Made by a program: the position numbers and the translations under genes. Below are positions 27,601-41,014 of a stretch of DNA of 64,000 bases, piece by piece. Location: positions 145,457,121 to 145,521,120 of the forward strand of contig CM056742.1 in NCBI GenBank assembly GCA_029851415.1. The letters run 5' to 3'. The notes beneath the pieces are model-generated. The model was not told the origin of the DNA and did not search any database. It saw only the letters and a program-made list of their open reading frames with translations. Within the stretch, counting starts at the first letter, position 1, and each line of letters opens with the position of its first letter. This stretch comes from Eretmocerus hayati (Eukaryota > Arthropoda > Insecta > Hymenoptera > Aphelinidae).

Positions 27601-28423
27601 AAGGTCGAACTGGTCGAGCGGGTCATAAGGGCAAGGCAATCACATTCTTTACCCAAGAGGATACTACCAACTTGAGAAGGTAAAGTATACTTTACTGTAA
27701 TTTTGAAGCTCCCCTCCTCAAGACCACGTCACGAAATACCATTTACAAAACCGTTACCGGTTACAAAAGATGGTGAAGTCTAGTCAATTAAATCGTAATA
27801 ATTATACCAAAAGACTCTTGAAACGGACAAAGTATGAGTTTTCATCAGGATACCGGAAATAGTGCAATATCTTTCCCAAATGACGCGCCAGTCAAATTAA
27901 TAATTGTGACAATTCGATACAAATTGAAGTGCGGTTTTCTGAAAATGCTGAAGAAATGAATGATGATAAAATTGATGTCCCTTGTGGTCCTGATTAACTC
28001 AGCACACGACTGCACGAATCGTTCAAACAAATGCTGAAGAAAGAGCGACGATCTCGTGCAATTCCTACCATTCAAAGCCTGGCTAAGAGTTGATATTTTG
28101 TTCATTTTGAGCTGCTCGTTCAAACTTCAAGTTATGGAGTCCCTTTAAACGTTTCCTCTATTGTGAATTTTTTTGATAGTTCATTGCGTGTTTACAGTAT
28201 TGCGGCAGTTATGCGATCTTCTGGTTGTGATGTACCTGAATACATGCTGACAATGAAACGACTAAGTAAAAAGGAGAGAAGGAAGAAGGAACGACAAGCT
28301 CCAAAGAGAGACAGTATATCAACGATTCCTAAGTTCAAACAACAGTGGAAAAAACCTTCCAGAGAATCGAGAATGAAAAACTCAGAATCGAGTACTAAAG
28401 ATGATGTTGATTCATCATCGTGA
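24654..28423 (+). CDS. DDX52: DEAD-box RNA helicase DDX52 (Rok1 family), 11 exons
   Basis: Nucleolar ATP-dependent RNA helicase needed for small-subunit rRNA processing (yeast Rok1). Exons: 24654-24740, 24930-25166, 25243-25428, 25500-25755, 26539-26611, 26685-26888, 27024-27114, 27187-27309, 27373-27523, 27604-27679, 28198-28423; 569 residues against about 599 in human. The start [10 protein letters not shown] matches the MDAHDLFRRL of the family. Motifs in order: Q motif (PTPIQMQ), Walker A APTGSGKT (about 178-185), PTREL, TTPKR, VDEAD, FSAT, GRGIDF and HRIGRTGRAG. Helicase domain 1 is split by a 783-base intron. The short exon 26539-26611 carries the TTPKR motif and is easy to miss. The C-terminus is a basic low-complexity tail. 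Divergent from CP110, convergent with the LRR gene. Confidence 0.95.
26011..26227. repeat. Inverted repeat inside DDX52 intron 4
   Basis: AATCAGGGTTTGTAA at 26011-26025 recurs as its exact reverse complement at 26213-26227, about 190 bases away. It could be the end pair of a small transposon remnant. Similarity does not extend well beyond 15 bases and no target-site duplication is clear. Confidence 0.4.
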
Positions 28424-28920
28424 CGATCGAAACCTACGTAAATAGTCTGTACAAAAACACACCATCAACAAAAATCGACAATAATTTTTGTTGATCCCCC
28501 AACTAATTACAATGTAAATAATGGTACCATCTTATTCTGAAACTGTGCGGGTATAAAGAATCTAGAGATAATCATTCTCATCTCACGTGAGAAATGTATT
28601 GTAAATATATACAAGATTTTGTATAAACAATTCTGAACTTATTTCTAATTTTTCAACATTTACACATGCTTTGTCATGGGCTATAAAAAATACGTTCGCT
28701 TTACAATTCATTCACTCTAAAGAGCTGTGAACCATCAGATTATATGAATAGACGCTTTTTTGGAAAATATCAACATTTGAGTTTTATGCATTCTCGAAGT
28801 TCATACGTAAAGCTTGGCCGAGTCAACAGGCGTCTAAAAATACAAATCGTTCATACATATAGACACTTGAAAAATCAGTTCATTCATGATTCAACTATTT
28901 TCAACTTTTCAACACTCATC
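28424..28920. other. Convergent 3' region of DDX52 and the LRR gene
   Basis: Must hold the 3' UTRs of both genes. I found no canonical AATAAA on either strand in it, so polyadenylation signals are probably variants or lie inside the neighbouring gene. Confidence 0.4.
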
Positions 28921-31900
28921 TCAAGTTTCACACAGCCAATCACATGGAAGTTTCGGCATTTTATTAGCCGGCCACGGAAGATACCCTGCCGTTTTGAACA
29001 CCCAATAGTCGTACGATACTTTTGCAATGAGGCCTATCAGTAACAAGACTTCAGTAGCAATAATGTAATAAATATAATCAGTCCAATCTCCCGGATGAAC
29101 GCACATCTTTGAAGGTTCCAGATCAACGACTTTTTCTTTGACATTTTCACAGAGAACTTCTTCAGAGTCCAAAACTTTTGCTTGCAGCCAAACCTAGAGG
29201 TGAAAAATTGATATTACAAAATCGATTAGCTGATATGAAAAACCTACAATCTTTCAATGGGAATAATCCATGTTATGTCACCTTTAAGGATTTAGCTGTA
29301 TTGCAATCGCAGTATAATTCGTTCCCTCCAAATCTTACGCCGTACCTGAGATTGTTGTAACTTTTGTCATTCACAGTACTCGTTAATATGTAAGTTGGTA
29401 GCTGAAAGAAAGAAAGTAAACTTTGAGAAATACCTCATTTGTGTGACCGATACATTGCAATCAAAAAGTAATATTTTTTTATCCAACTGAGAGTTTGCTT
29501 TAGCGGATATCTAATTTCATAATTCCATATCAAGAATTTTTATAGACGTGAGATAATTGGTTCATTTTAGTAATCACATGCAACCTCCAAAAGAGTCATA
29601 AGATATAATGACACCGTGAAAAATAATTCGTTCCACTCACAGATTTGATCTTGTTATGCCTAAGACTAAGAAAAGCGTAGTTATCAATGAATTTTGACCC
29701 CTCCAATTTGTTTATCGAAGATATATTATTGTAATCGGCGACAAACTCTCGAAGTCCTTCATAGTTGGGATTCGTGCTCAGCTCATCGAGTGTGGTAATC
29801 TGGAATTTTCAGAGAACGATTATGAATCACGACTTATTGTGAGATATATCTATATAAGTAGTTCCGTGGTAACTTTATTCGAGGGTCGAAAATGTGCCAA
29901 CCCCAAATTTCATTTCCGAGGGTTCTGAGATGGATTTTCCGACTTTTTGAAACATACAAAGCATATATTAGCTCGCACACGAATGAAAGAATTTTCACTC
30001 ATGGGTACCATACGTATAACAAGAATAATGTGTTAGCGGGCACGGAACCTGACATTTGGCCCTAAAATTGGATCTCACAGCCAATTAAGCGGCTTGAGCT
30101 ACGGTCTCGAGATTTTAGGGTTTCCATTTGGCAATCAGATACTTTGAAAAAAGCTCACTAGGACCTCCGTAATCTCGCATTTGAGGGTCGCACTAGTACG
30201 GCACGGAACTGACCAAAAAATTTAGCAAAACCAGATTTTCGCGGGAAAGAGCTCCGCAGAGTATGAAAATCAATTTTTTTTCGAAATTTTGAGGCATGGA
30301 AAAGTTGCGTCTGACGATTTTCTTTATGAATAAATTGATACGGGAAGGCCTGGAATGAGTCAAATACACTAATACCTAGGGAAACTGAGGGAGTAAAATT
30401 TTAAGTAAAATTGCGCCACAAAATGTATGTGCTCAGCAAACACACAAAAAGTAGTCTTTGGGCTCTTATGGCAGTGGCGTTTCGTGCTTGATAGCATTAT
30501 ATTTGATATATCTGCCCGCCCGAATCTCAAATGAGCCTCACCGCGACGCTTCACACTTACCAAGGTCGAAATAATGGAAACCCACAGGGCACGGAACTGA
30601 CATTTTGACCTGTTTTATGATAATAACTTTTTAGGGTAGCCCTGGATCGAGAAACTAACGGTTGCGCCAAGAAGAGCACCAAAAAATGCGTCGAAAATGA
30701 CCTTTCAGGTTTTTTTGTCAAGCGTTTTTAGGGTTCGTGCAAGCAGGCACACATTATTCCAGAGTTTCCACGGAACTACTCATATATATATATACACACA
30801 AAGCGAGAGTGATAACTTACATTGTTATTAGAAACATTCAGAATCATCGTATTTTGAGGCAGTTTAGGTGGTAGCTGAGTCAATTGAATATTACTGCAAT
30901 CTACACTCACAGATAATACCGGTGTTTTATCTTTAAGGAACTCCCACCGGCTAATTTCGCAATTGCATTGCCAGTTTTCTCCTTTGGGACATTCATTTTG
31001 GAACTGTAAGAGATGATGCATCAACACGAGATAAATATTACGTTAAACAGAATCGAAAGAGTTTAAGGGGATGTCGGAGTCCTATTAATATTGTACAGTT
31101 ACCGACATGATCGAGTTTTCGGATTCCTCGATGAATTCTTGAGATATCAAAAATCTACCAAGTAACGCTGATTCTATGAGCCATACAGAATCGGCGTTAC
31201 TTAGTAGAATCCCGATATCTCGAAAATTCATCGAGAAATCCGAGAACTCGACAATGTCGGTATCCGACATCCTCTTAAATACAAATATGTCAGTGGTACA
31301 CTTACGGTATTGATGTATCGAACTTGTTTTAAAGGCACTCGTTCGGTGGAATTAAACCAATGGAAAGTTTTGCTAGAGGAACAGACGGTTTCATTTTCTC
31401 GGTTAAAGATGATTTGATTCTCGCCGGTTTTGTTGATACTCTGAGCAATATCATGGCACAGTAGGGTACCCGAACCTGAATAGAAAGGAAAATCATTATC
31501 GAGATCATTATTACATCCAGTTCACTGATACTATGAGCGGTAATCACGATCACGTTCTGAATACAATTTTGTTTTTAAGCTTCCACGCGTCTCAATCGAT
31601 GTGGATCCACATCATAAGAAAATCGTCGCAATTATAATTATAACTGTGATAATTGACTTGAATCGTTGAATTGTTTCACGATCAAAAAATTATCCGAAGA
31701 AACTATGCTTTTTGTAACCCGTTCTCGCTAGCTTTTGATTGTGGAAGAGCGCATTTCTGCGCTGCACTGACATGAATGAAAATGCCACTGCAAAAAAGCA
31801 TTTTTTTACTATCAAAACCTGACATCATTAATGCATATTAATGATGTCAGGTTCTGATAGTAAAAAGTTCAGTAGATACAATTGAAATAAATCATAAAAA

Positions 31901-33138
31901 TTGCCGAAAAGTTGTAGTTGCTGTACGGATTTTTGAAGAGACGGGCTTGAAATCATTCAGTGGTTCGTTTGGTGGTTTCAGAAGCTCCAATAAGACATTA
32001 GTTATATGATCACATGCAATGAGAGAAGCTTGTAGAGGCTATTCAAAACGATGAACTGAATGGTAGCAACATCAATATAATCTTGGTTTAAATGCATTTA
32101 CAGCATGCAATTTTGACTAGTGGGCAAAAGAAAATCATTTTTCCATCTTTACATTGAGCTCATTTTGCGGTAGTAAAATGTATCATCCTGAGTTGAGGAA
32201 AATGAGAAATTATTTGCAAAAATAAAAATTCTACACTTACCAGCTATATCTAGCCAAAATTCTCTCCCGTTCATCAGATTCAAGGCAGGTAGATGAGTTA
32301 AGTTATTGTAAGAGAGATCCAAAGTCGATAGCTGAGATAGGCGAACCAACGAGTTATTGTCCATTTCGAGAAGAGCATTATTTGAAAGATTCAGACACAA
32401 AATGGGTGTCATCATCATGAATTGACCCTTCACTCGGCTTATATTTCCATCAGTTATAGCTAAGGATTTCAGCATCCTCCATCGAACTTCTGTTACATTT
32501 ATCAAGTCCAACGTTGCGTTCCGAATGTGAACGTACGACACATTGATTGGAAAATCTGCAAAATCATATTTATTAGGTGATTTTTCCGTTGTCGCCTGAG
32601 GGACCTTTGTGTCGGTCAAAGTTCTTACAGTGAACATATTTCCTACTTGTTACAAACTGGGTATACATATCAAAGGTTTTTAATAATAACTTTTCACGCT
32701 TTCTTGATGAAATTGAAATCATAAGAAAATCACGATCCCTTGCCATGATTGTACCAGAGTGGCGATGAAAACAATTAGTAAGAGATTCATGAAGATCCAT
32801 AATGAAAATGATCGAGATAATTGCCATCTGTCATCGCATAACATCTTACCTATGCGCGAGAGTGCGGAATCAAACTCGGCTTGATTCGTCAAATTGCAAC
32901 AGAGAACGGCGATGCTCTCAGTGCTGGCATTTGACAATGTTATCCTTTTGCATGAATTTGAGCCATTGGGTGGACACTCCGATGGTAGACCGTAAAAACA
33001 TTTATCCGGTATGGTGTTGACGATAATAGGAGGCTCAACAACAGGAGGAGCTTCTTGCACGTTTGTTGCAATGGATTGATCCTCCTCGGTGCGAGCGCTG
33101 ACTGCGCAAAGGTAGATCATCACAGAGAGCCACCACAT
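28921..33138 (-). CDS. hfw: Leucine-rich-repeat membrane protein, protein halfway-like, 7 exons
   Basis: Exons in gene order: 33138-32850, 32555-32241, 31475-31306, 31003-30821, 29799-29641, 29401-29282, 29193-28921; phases agree, about 502 residues. Residues 1-16 (MWWLSVMIYLCAVSAR) look like a signal peptide. Leucine-rich repeats follow (LCLNLSNNALLEM, LSTLDLSYNNLTHLP), then Cys-rich flanks (CPKGENWQCNC, CDCNTAKSL). A membrane helix (about 451-470) is followed by a short tail ending GYLPWPANKMPKLPCDWLCE, which I associate with insect protein halfway (singed wings), linked in Drosophila to the ecdysone response. The name is from memory of the family and is less certain than the architecture. 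TCACAG immediately precedes the ATG, so the coding region begins at an exon start and a non-coding exon lies upstream. Introns 2, 3 and 4 each carry a palindrome or transposon. Confidence 0.78.
29861..30776. mobile_element. TA-flanked inverted-repeat DNA transposon in intron 4 of the LRR gene
   Basis: Ends are GTTCCGTGG on the left and CCACGGAAC on the right, each flanked by TA; with flanks, about 17 of 18 bases match as inverted repeats. Inside, the word GGCACGGAAC recurs in the same orientation near 30048, 30196 and 30585. There is no transposase frame, so it is non-autonomous. The TA flank fits the Tc1/mariner superfamily, but that is inferred from ends alone. Confidence 0.6.
31063..31278. 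mobile_element. Palindromic foldback MITE with TTAA flanks
   Basis: Two arms of roughly 100 bases are near-perfect inverted copies (left GGGGATGTCGGA, right TCCGACATCCTC) around a short centre near 31170. Each end abuts TTAA. TTAA duplications are typical of piggyBac-type insertions. It lies in intron 3 of the LRR gene. No coding capacity. Confidence 0.75.
31802..31867. repeat. Near-perfect 66-base palindrome
   Basis: Arms containing ACTATCAAAACCTGACATCA and TGATGTCAGGTTCTGATAGT face each other across ATGCAT. Only one position differs in the inner arms. It lies in intron 2 of the LRR gene and may be the remnant of a miniature element. Confidence 0.65.
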
Positions 33139-34871
33139 CTGTGAGACAAAAATTTTTTTGATTCAAATTTTGTATGTTCAGGGTCAAAATCAGAACATCG
33201 ATTTTTTATTTTTGAATTCGATCAGGTATGAGACACTTTAACGATCGCATAATTCAATAAATTGCCTTTGTTCAGAAGATTTTAAATTGTACATTTTTTC
33301 ATGCTTGCTAAAGGTGTAACTCTAATATTCAACAGTTCATCACACTTTCGCAGAATCAACATATAATTCAAAATTTGGCTACTCGAATTGGCCAATGAGT
33401 ATTTACTATATGCGAAAGTTAAAATCAGTGATTCAAATACAATCTTTTCATTATACGTGTTTTTCTTTTGCTGACTTTTAAAATATACATGTCCAAAAAC
33501 ACCTTAACAACTCTTTTACATTCAGACAAAATTATATTTGAATAGACGTATCAAGTCAATTTGTATCCTATCTCATTGACATTGTTTCAAACGTGTTTTT
33601 CTGTCTCAAATCATTCTATGATCAATTCATGGTATGTACCGGCCGATTATGTGACAAAAAGCGGTAAAAAGACACGAGTTGAAATAAATGTAGAATTAAC
33701 TAATAATCTCGATCATCATTTGACCATTCCACTGCCGTCAATCCTGAACTTTGAGGAACGTATTCTTGGATTAAAATCATAAGAATCTGGTGAGAATAGG
33801 ACAAAAATGGCAAAATTAAAATTTTCAAAAATGTTTTGTTTCTACTCTATTTCCTTAGCAATGTGGTATTTATTGGGTCTTAGACTTATTCCGTGTATCA
33901 ACAGGAGTTCTCGATAACTTTTTCAGTTTTTTTCTGATGAAACCGGACAGAATAATCGCCGAACATTGGATTTCGATAAAAAATTTGAGTTTATTGGTTA
34001 AGCTCTACTCGTTACTCACGCAATTACTCACGCAATCAATTTAAACGACAGAACTAGGCCATTCTATCGTTTATATCATTCACTCGATTTTCCTTCGAAT
34101 GTCGTCAATATCATTTTTGATTTATGAAATTCAGAACCCTGTATTTGGAGCACCAATGCACAGTTCATTTCGAGGACAATTTCGCACTTTTCACAAACAG
34201 CATTGACGCTTATACGCCGGTACTCACTATTATACGCACTAATATTTGGGTACTTGTGCCCATTGTTTTAATGGAAAATGTATGGTCATTAAAAAATTTC
34301 ACCATCGCACATAAATAATTCAATTCAGTGAGAGACCAATTTGAGGGAGAGCCGAATCACAATAGAGGAATCAAAAAAAGGTCTATGCAAATAATGAATA
34401 GTTTCTTTTTTCGAAATATACCTTGCACATCTCTTTCCACAACATCAATCAAATCTGCAGTCATTCACAAAAAAGCACATCCAAATGTTTATTCTTCATG
34501 ATAAAATTGATTCGGTCTTGATATGGCGCCAATTTATCGTTGTCAAGTTGAGCCTATTAGTTGAGCCGATCGTTTTCGGTCGAGCTTTCGGCACTCTGCT
34601 TATGATACAACGTCAATATCGATGACTATTTCTCACTGAAAAAATGTTTTTCCACATAGTGAAACTACTAAAACAACACAATTCATTGCACTTTCGCTTC
34701 ATCGGAACAACGGGGAGCTGGGAACAAGATCTAAACACTTGCAATTTGTCAAGTAACTACAAACTCAATGCAAAAGCATGACACATTTCGATGAACAAAG
34801 TATTAGCCGAAACAAACCAGAGGAGTAAGTACTTATTGAGGAGAGAGGACATATACTCGCCAAGCTCATGA

Positions 34872-34906
34872 TGATACTGCCTGATGCCACGATCGCGCTA
34901 TTTATA
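34872..34906 (-). promoter_or_regulatory. hfw: Probable promoter of the LRR (halfway-like) gene
   Basis: On the minus strand TATAAATAG starts at 34906 and an initiator-like GGCAGTATC has its A at 34878, 28 bases downstream. The nearest minus-strand coding start is the LRR gene at 33138, whose ATG directly follows a splice acceptor, so a non-coding exon here followed by an intron of about 1.6 kb is plausible. No transcript evidence. Confidence 0.45.
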
Positions 34907-34909
34907 GAA

Positions 34910-37900
34910 GAAAAACCACCTCCTCGCTCCATGTTGGCCACGCAAAGAGTATATAGGTACACTTATTTTATGCTTATGATGTAGCCATGCCACTGATGCC
35001 GCCCGCCGCCCGCCACCACCACCTTTGTCGCGACTCGATTTTTTTTATCGTTTGTTCGAGAAACCGGCTCTCTCGCAAAGCGTAAGTATATTATGATACC
35101 GTTTTTCTCAAATACTCAGCACGAGATCAATCGCTGAATATGTGTATGTATAATTTTTGACCGCACGTGTATATGCATGGCGACGGATCATCCGTATGAA
35201 AGTAATAATACACGGCCCCTTCATTTTTTTTTTTTTTTTGAAGGACGCGCAATTATCACCCAATTTTATATTTATTTATTTATTTTTTTTTTTCAATGAC
35301 TGTGTAAAGTACCTTAGATCCAGAATGGCTAACGAGTTGGGGCACCTAACAAATTTTGTGGGGCGGACTGTCATCGCAACACTCCTCGCGATACTCACAT
35401 AACACGAAATGAGCAAGATTAGAATTTAATTTTTTACGAGACCACGGAGGAAAATTGAGCTTTTTGGTCAACTTTTTGCAATGAATCTCACACAAAATCA
35501 TAGAGCGGAGATAAACTTTTTGATAAAGATTTTTCTATCTTGATGCTAGTAAGGGAACTATACATAATTATTGATGCATTTACATTGTCGCACACGTGTG
35601 TCTAAATATCAGCGATAACTCATGCTGTTTGCTCAATTTACTGAGGCTTTTGCTGGGGATTCGTTTGGTAAATGTTTGAACGAATACTAAACGCCTCAAT
35701 CGGAATAAACGCTGCACCTATTCTAAGCAAATGTTTGCGATACGTATGTAGTAGAAGCGCTTCTCAGTTTCTCATCTATTTCGAGAAGAAAATTATTGCA
35801 GGATGTTTATCTTCTAAAATTAGTCAATTTATAAGTAGATTGGGCGTATTTTTTGGGTGCACGAGATCAAGTTAGCATAAAATCAACTAGTCAGATCAAT
35901 CGATCAAATATGGTTTATGCTTCATCAATTTGGCTTCCAAAAACTGAGAAGATGCGCAAAAAAATTGAAACCCTTCAACATAGTTTCTACGTTTCTTAGC
36001 TCACTCTGATGGGTCTCCAATGAAATTGTGATGTCATGATTATTCTTGAGTAACAAATGAGTTTATTCAGTTGAGTCATTCAGATGTTACCAAAACTCCC
36101 TCTTCCTCTATGACTTACTGTCAAATCACGTTGATGCACCTAAACTACTCGAAAAAAATTGCCATAAGAATTCCTGGCGCGAGACTAAGCAGGAATATAC
36201 TTTTATTTCACTCGAACACTCACAGCTCAAAGTCATGTCTACATAGAATGTGTAAAAATGCTAATGAAAATTTTAGCTGGTATGAGTATAGCGAACTATC
36301 AATTTCTAAATTTAAACTGATAGTTAAGGAAAGAACTCTGCTCAAGTATGAATAATCCCAACTTGAAAATCGAACTTCAAAAAGTTCTTTCATTTTGTTG
36401 CATTTCAACCTCTTTTGACGATGGTGATATAATAATTATTGAATTTGTTATTATATCATTATTGATTTATTTTTAATATTCTTTGGAGGATTTTTTTTCT
36501 GGTGGTATTACCATGATAATGGTACTATGATACAAATTATTTCGTATATTATTTATATTTTTATTTTCTTTACTAAACATAGAAAATTTTGTCATTTTTA
36601 ATTATTTTATCGCGGATATTTGTGATATTTCTGTAACAAGGTCTTTGATATGAGGCCGTTTAATGAAATAAAAATGAAAAATGAAAAAAAATGGATGATT
36701 TTATTTGTAAAAACAATAGAACTAAAGTCCTTCAATATTGATGGATAAACCAAGCTGAATCACGAAAATACTGATGATGGTCCCTACCTTAGGCTATACA
36801 GTTCATGATACGTCAATCAGCTGATTGGAATATTTTGAGGTTGTGCTCGCTCACATGATGAAAAATTAGCGAGGAAATTAGAATGACCCGTGATAAGGTT
36901 TCCAGTGAACGAATCGGTTTACGTTTTTGGAAAATTCAGTGATTAACTGTCATGTCTTGGGTGCTATGGAAGCAACAGTGTGATAAAAGAATTGAATGTA
37001 TACTTTCAGAGGTGTAATATTATGTCAAAAGAGACTGAAAGACAAATAGGAGAAATACCTCAACATATCCCTCGTTTCACGGATTTTACGAGCATAGACC
37101 TATCTATATACTATACAATAATTATTATTAGGATTATTACGGCGCTTCTTACATCGGATGGTTGTTTGCACAACAAAGCTTTTGCTTCGTCGGTCGCGGA
37201 AAAAAGATTGTCTGTCTAACTTTTTTTTTTTTTCATCTGTGTCTCATTGTATTGTAGTTGATGGATATCAAACTCTTACCGGACTTTTGTCAACCATTCC
37301 CATTTTTTCTTTCAGAGAATAGAATAATCAGTATATGGAAATCATAGCCGATGGAATTTGAAACTCTTCAATATTTTTGGTAATGGCAATTTTCACTACG
37401 CTGTACTAATTTTAGTCTTTGAAAAAATTTTTATCCTACATGGATCGGCATCAGGCTCCTGCACTGATGAGTGCGCAAATGTGCTTGGCGAGCAGATCGA
37501 TGATAGTAAAATGAAAATCTTTAAAAAATAAATGCCTTCTACTAAGTTATAATTAAAAATGATGTTTTGTAGATTCATCAGCTGAGAGACTGAGTCTATG
37601 TGATATTAAAATTTCAGAAAAATAGAACCCTCAATTTTCTATCAGGCTGTTCTTTTACAAATCCACACAAACTCATTTGAATTTCAAATATTGAAGCGCT
37701 TATAATATAAATGCGAAATTCCGACAGTGCTTCAGGCTGCGAGCTGCGAGCAACAGGTGTGTGAGCGACAGCGAGAAAAAAAAAGATAGGATCTGATGCG
37801 CGCTCTATTGAATAGAGTCAATGTCCTGATTATGCATATGAGTATTTTCGATTGGATCCAAATGACTATATAATCGATGCTTCGAACGTGAAATTGGAAT

Positions 37901-40900
37901 CGCGTATCCCATATGATACATCGTTTACAAATTTGCCAATCTGTTAAAACGACTTTAGAATTTTTATCGAATTAATAAACTACTCTTGTCATCATTGATT
38001 ATCATCATCTATTCAATAAGACTCTTGGAAATTGAATACAGCAGTTCATTAAAATGATATGAATAGGTATTGAATCTTCATTCGAGATCGAATTTTCGGA
38101 TAAAATATAGTCGACATTGTATAGAATAATGTTATTCGTTAAGGATGATGATTTCAGCTGTCATCTCTTCATCTTCGTCTTTTCCATTCTTCGGGGCAGT
38201 TTAATGCTATATATGATGGGTAAATAATTAACTACATATAATTCACAAGACTTGTAAGTTTGTATTCTGTGTATTTTCGCAATGATTTTTTTGACACGCA
38301 AGATGACTGAAAAAAGTCTCGAAACATTCCGTGAAAGGTACCTAAAGTGGTCGGGATCAACTTTGAATAAACTAGTAGAGAAATCTCAGGATTACAATCA
38401 ATAAATTATTGTACGACATTTTGAATTATATATAATTGTCAATACTTTTTTGGACGTAATGTAGTAACTTTATTATTCATTCAATACTCAAAATTAGAAA
38501 AATGTGTAAACGTGCGGTACTTATACTATAGACAGTACTTATTAGTTTACTCAATTTTTTGGGAATTTTAAAGCGTATACGTCATCACAATAAGATTGCG
38601 AAGTATCTCATCAAATCTCATTTAGAACGGAGCATAACGATTGACTGATTCATATTATTCACCAAAAAAACAATTGTTTTGTGAAATGATGATGAATTTT
38701 TAATTTTGGTGTGCATAGGCGTAATGATGTCGATGGACTCATGCATTGCTATCAGTGAATGGACCTTTAGCAATCAAGTAAGAAACGATGAAGTTGAAAT
38801 ATATGACCTCAAACCTCGCCGATCTAAAAATACCTTTAATCTGCCACAAGCAATTCAAAATTTGATAGCATGACGATAAATCAGATGGAGTAGCTATATA
38901 TGTATACGTTTCGATACTACATTTCATTCTTTGCTCCAAAAACGCTAACCCTCCAAAAAATGCCACTTTAAATTTTTAGCTCCAGAGATCTGCGATCAAA
39001 TGGATCGAGTGATAAGAAAGAAAAATCGCCACAACAGGTCATTGTCAAAAGTGTAAGTATATAATTAGCACATGTATACAGAAACAGCACGATGAGATAA
39101 ATCCGAAAGAAAAACAATAGTGAGCAAACCTTGAGATCTGGAATGATGGTGAACGTCATCGTCGTGTTGTAAAACTGCAGTCGCAATCTCTTGGATTATT
39201 TAAGGCACCCGGTAGGGTCTCACAAACATCGGGAAACATCACCACGGCACGATATGTGCTGATGCAGCTGCAGGATGCAACTAACAGCTGATCGCGCTAC
39301 TGCCTGCAATGAGGCTTATTTGTTGTTTCCCACAAGGAGGACCATGCAGCTTTCAAAGCTGTAATCTCCAGCTGTCCCCGAGTATCCCCGAGGCTGTTTC
39401 ACATGCCAGTCAGTTATGCAACAAAAATCACTTAGACTCACTCGCGTCAATTACGGGCTTGTTGTTGTTGTGATTTGATCAACATGAGTTGGTTATTAGG
39501 AGGCATCGATTTCATCGATCTACAATCACCCCCTCGGTTGATGATGTTTTAGCATCATCAGAGAGTGAAAAGAGCATCAAGTGTTGATCGGTATGAATTA
39601 TAGATCGCTCAGATACCTCAAATATTAATAATCTTGCAGACACAACCGGTGCACAATGTGCACTGCACAGGCAGCAGCCGTCTCAAACACTGTGAAACAC
39701 TACACCAAACACTACAACACTGCACTACAATTTACTGCAACAATGCTGCGAGTGCTGCGCTGCGACCGTGCGACCTGCGATGGCTGATGCTGCTGCGAGC
39801 TCACTGCGTTCCATTTCGTTTCAAACTTTTGTTCCACGTTCACATTTCCCCTGCTCGAAACCATCAACTTACCTGATACTTGTATCGCGATTTCGCGCGC
39901 CGATCGATGCATGTTGCGATAATCGCAGGGCAGAAGAATTTTCCTAAAGTTGATAACCGATTGATGGACCGTGATTAACTCTTGCGAACGGGAATGCAGA
40001 ATTTGCCAGGATCAATTAAGATAAATCGATTATAATCTCATGCAAGTGCATGAAACAAAATTGCGCTCATGCTTCTATATCTTTGACGTTTAAAGAGTTG
40101 CAGATAATACACCTCATATATAAGTAAGTATTGAATAACAGATATAGTGACAAACACCATATTGTTACTTTCATGATCAATCCAATCCAAGGTCTAATCA
40201 GCAAGGCAATTGAGACATACTCGAATATCCCACAGGTCTGTTCAATACCTTGCAGACAAGATCAGAAGCCAATTCTTTTCTCATCTTTGAAGCTTTGAAC
40301 ATACATTCACCATAGCAAAGCAGAGCTCAAAGTTTTACTAAACACTCCTATTAATTCACTTCATGGGTTTCCTTCAGGCTATACTGGTGAATAAATTTTT
40401 CAAGAATGCTCTTTGATTTCTCACATCCCACGTAATGCTTGCAGAATTATGTTTGTGCAAGCTTCAGAAGTTGTGTATATGTGATCGGTGAGATCAAAAA
40501 TGATTAAGATGAGCTTTCTCGACACCTTTTTGAGTTCTGAATTAAAACATCTTGTATGTCTATCACGATTTCACATCATTGAAACCAGCAAGTTGCATGA
40601 ATTTCCTGCTATTGACCACGTTTCCCCCATGTTCTTAGACAAAACTCCACCCTTGAGGGCTATGCTATCTTGTCGATCTCATCTAGTGCACAGGCTGGTA
40701 TTATCGATTCAGTTTAGATAATTTTACATGACAAGTGTATCCCTAAATTGAAGCGGATCGTTGCTAAGCTACATTTATACCTAAATTCTAGTAGCATAAT
40801 GATTCCACATGAATGTAGAGTTTTAAGATCTACATTATGTTTCTCGCACAAAAGTACACATATTCCTCTCCAACTATACTATCATGATGACAAAAAATCT

Positions 40901-41010
40901 AGGATGTGCTTTGCAGTCTCATACTTTTGGATGTGCCCTGTATAGTTTGAGATTGAAAGCTATACAACTACTTGCTTAAGCAATAATTAATTAATAGATT
41001 GCTTGTATGA
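34910..41010. other. Gene desert with no supported coding sequence
   Basis: AT-rich DNA with T- and A-runs (about 35226-35293) and a small hairpin near 36426-36461. Two minus-strand pieces show local splice context (ATG near 39912 ending in CAG|GTAAGT, and a frame ending CTCAAG|GTTTGC at about 39130), but I could not join them into a gene. A stretch at about 39640-39800 is rich in CACTAC and TGCTGC words. Confidence 0.4.
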
Positions 41011-41014
41011 GATA

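Noticed and set aside
38968..39186. Minus-strand frame RLQFYNTTMTFTIIPDLK with a possible donor
   Set aside because: The stretch looks somewhat coding, but the partner exons are not apparent and the remaining frame is low-complexity.
39712..39912. Minus-strand ATG exon ending in CAG|GTAAGT (MHRSAREIAIQVSG)
   Set aside because: The donor is good but I could not find a following exon with matching phase or any protein similarity. It could be a 5' exon of a gene I missed.
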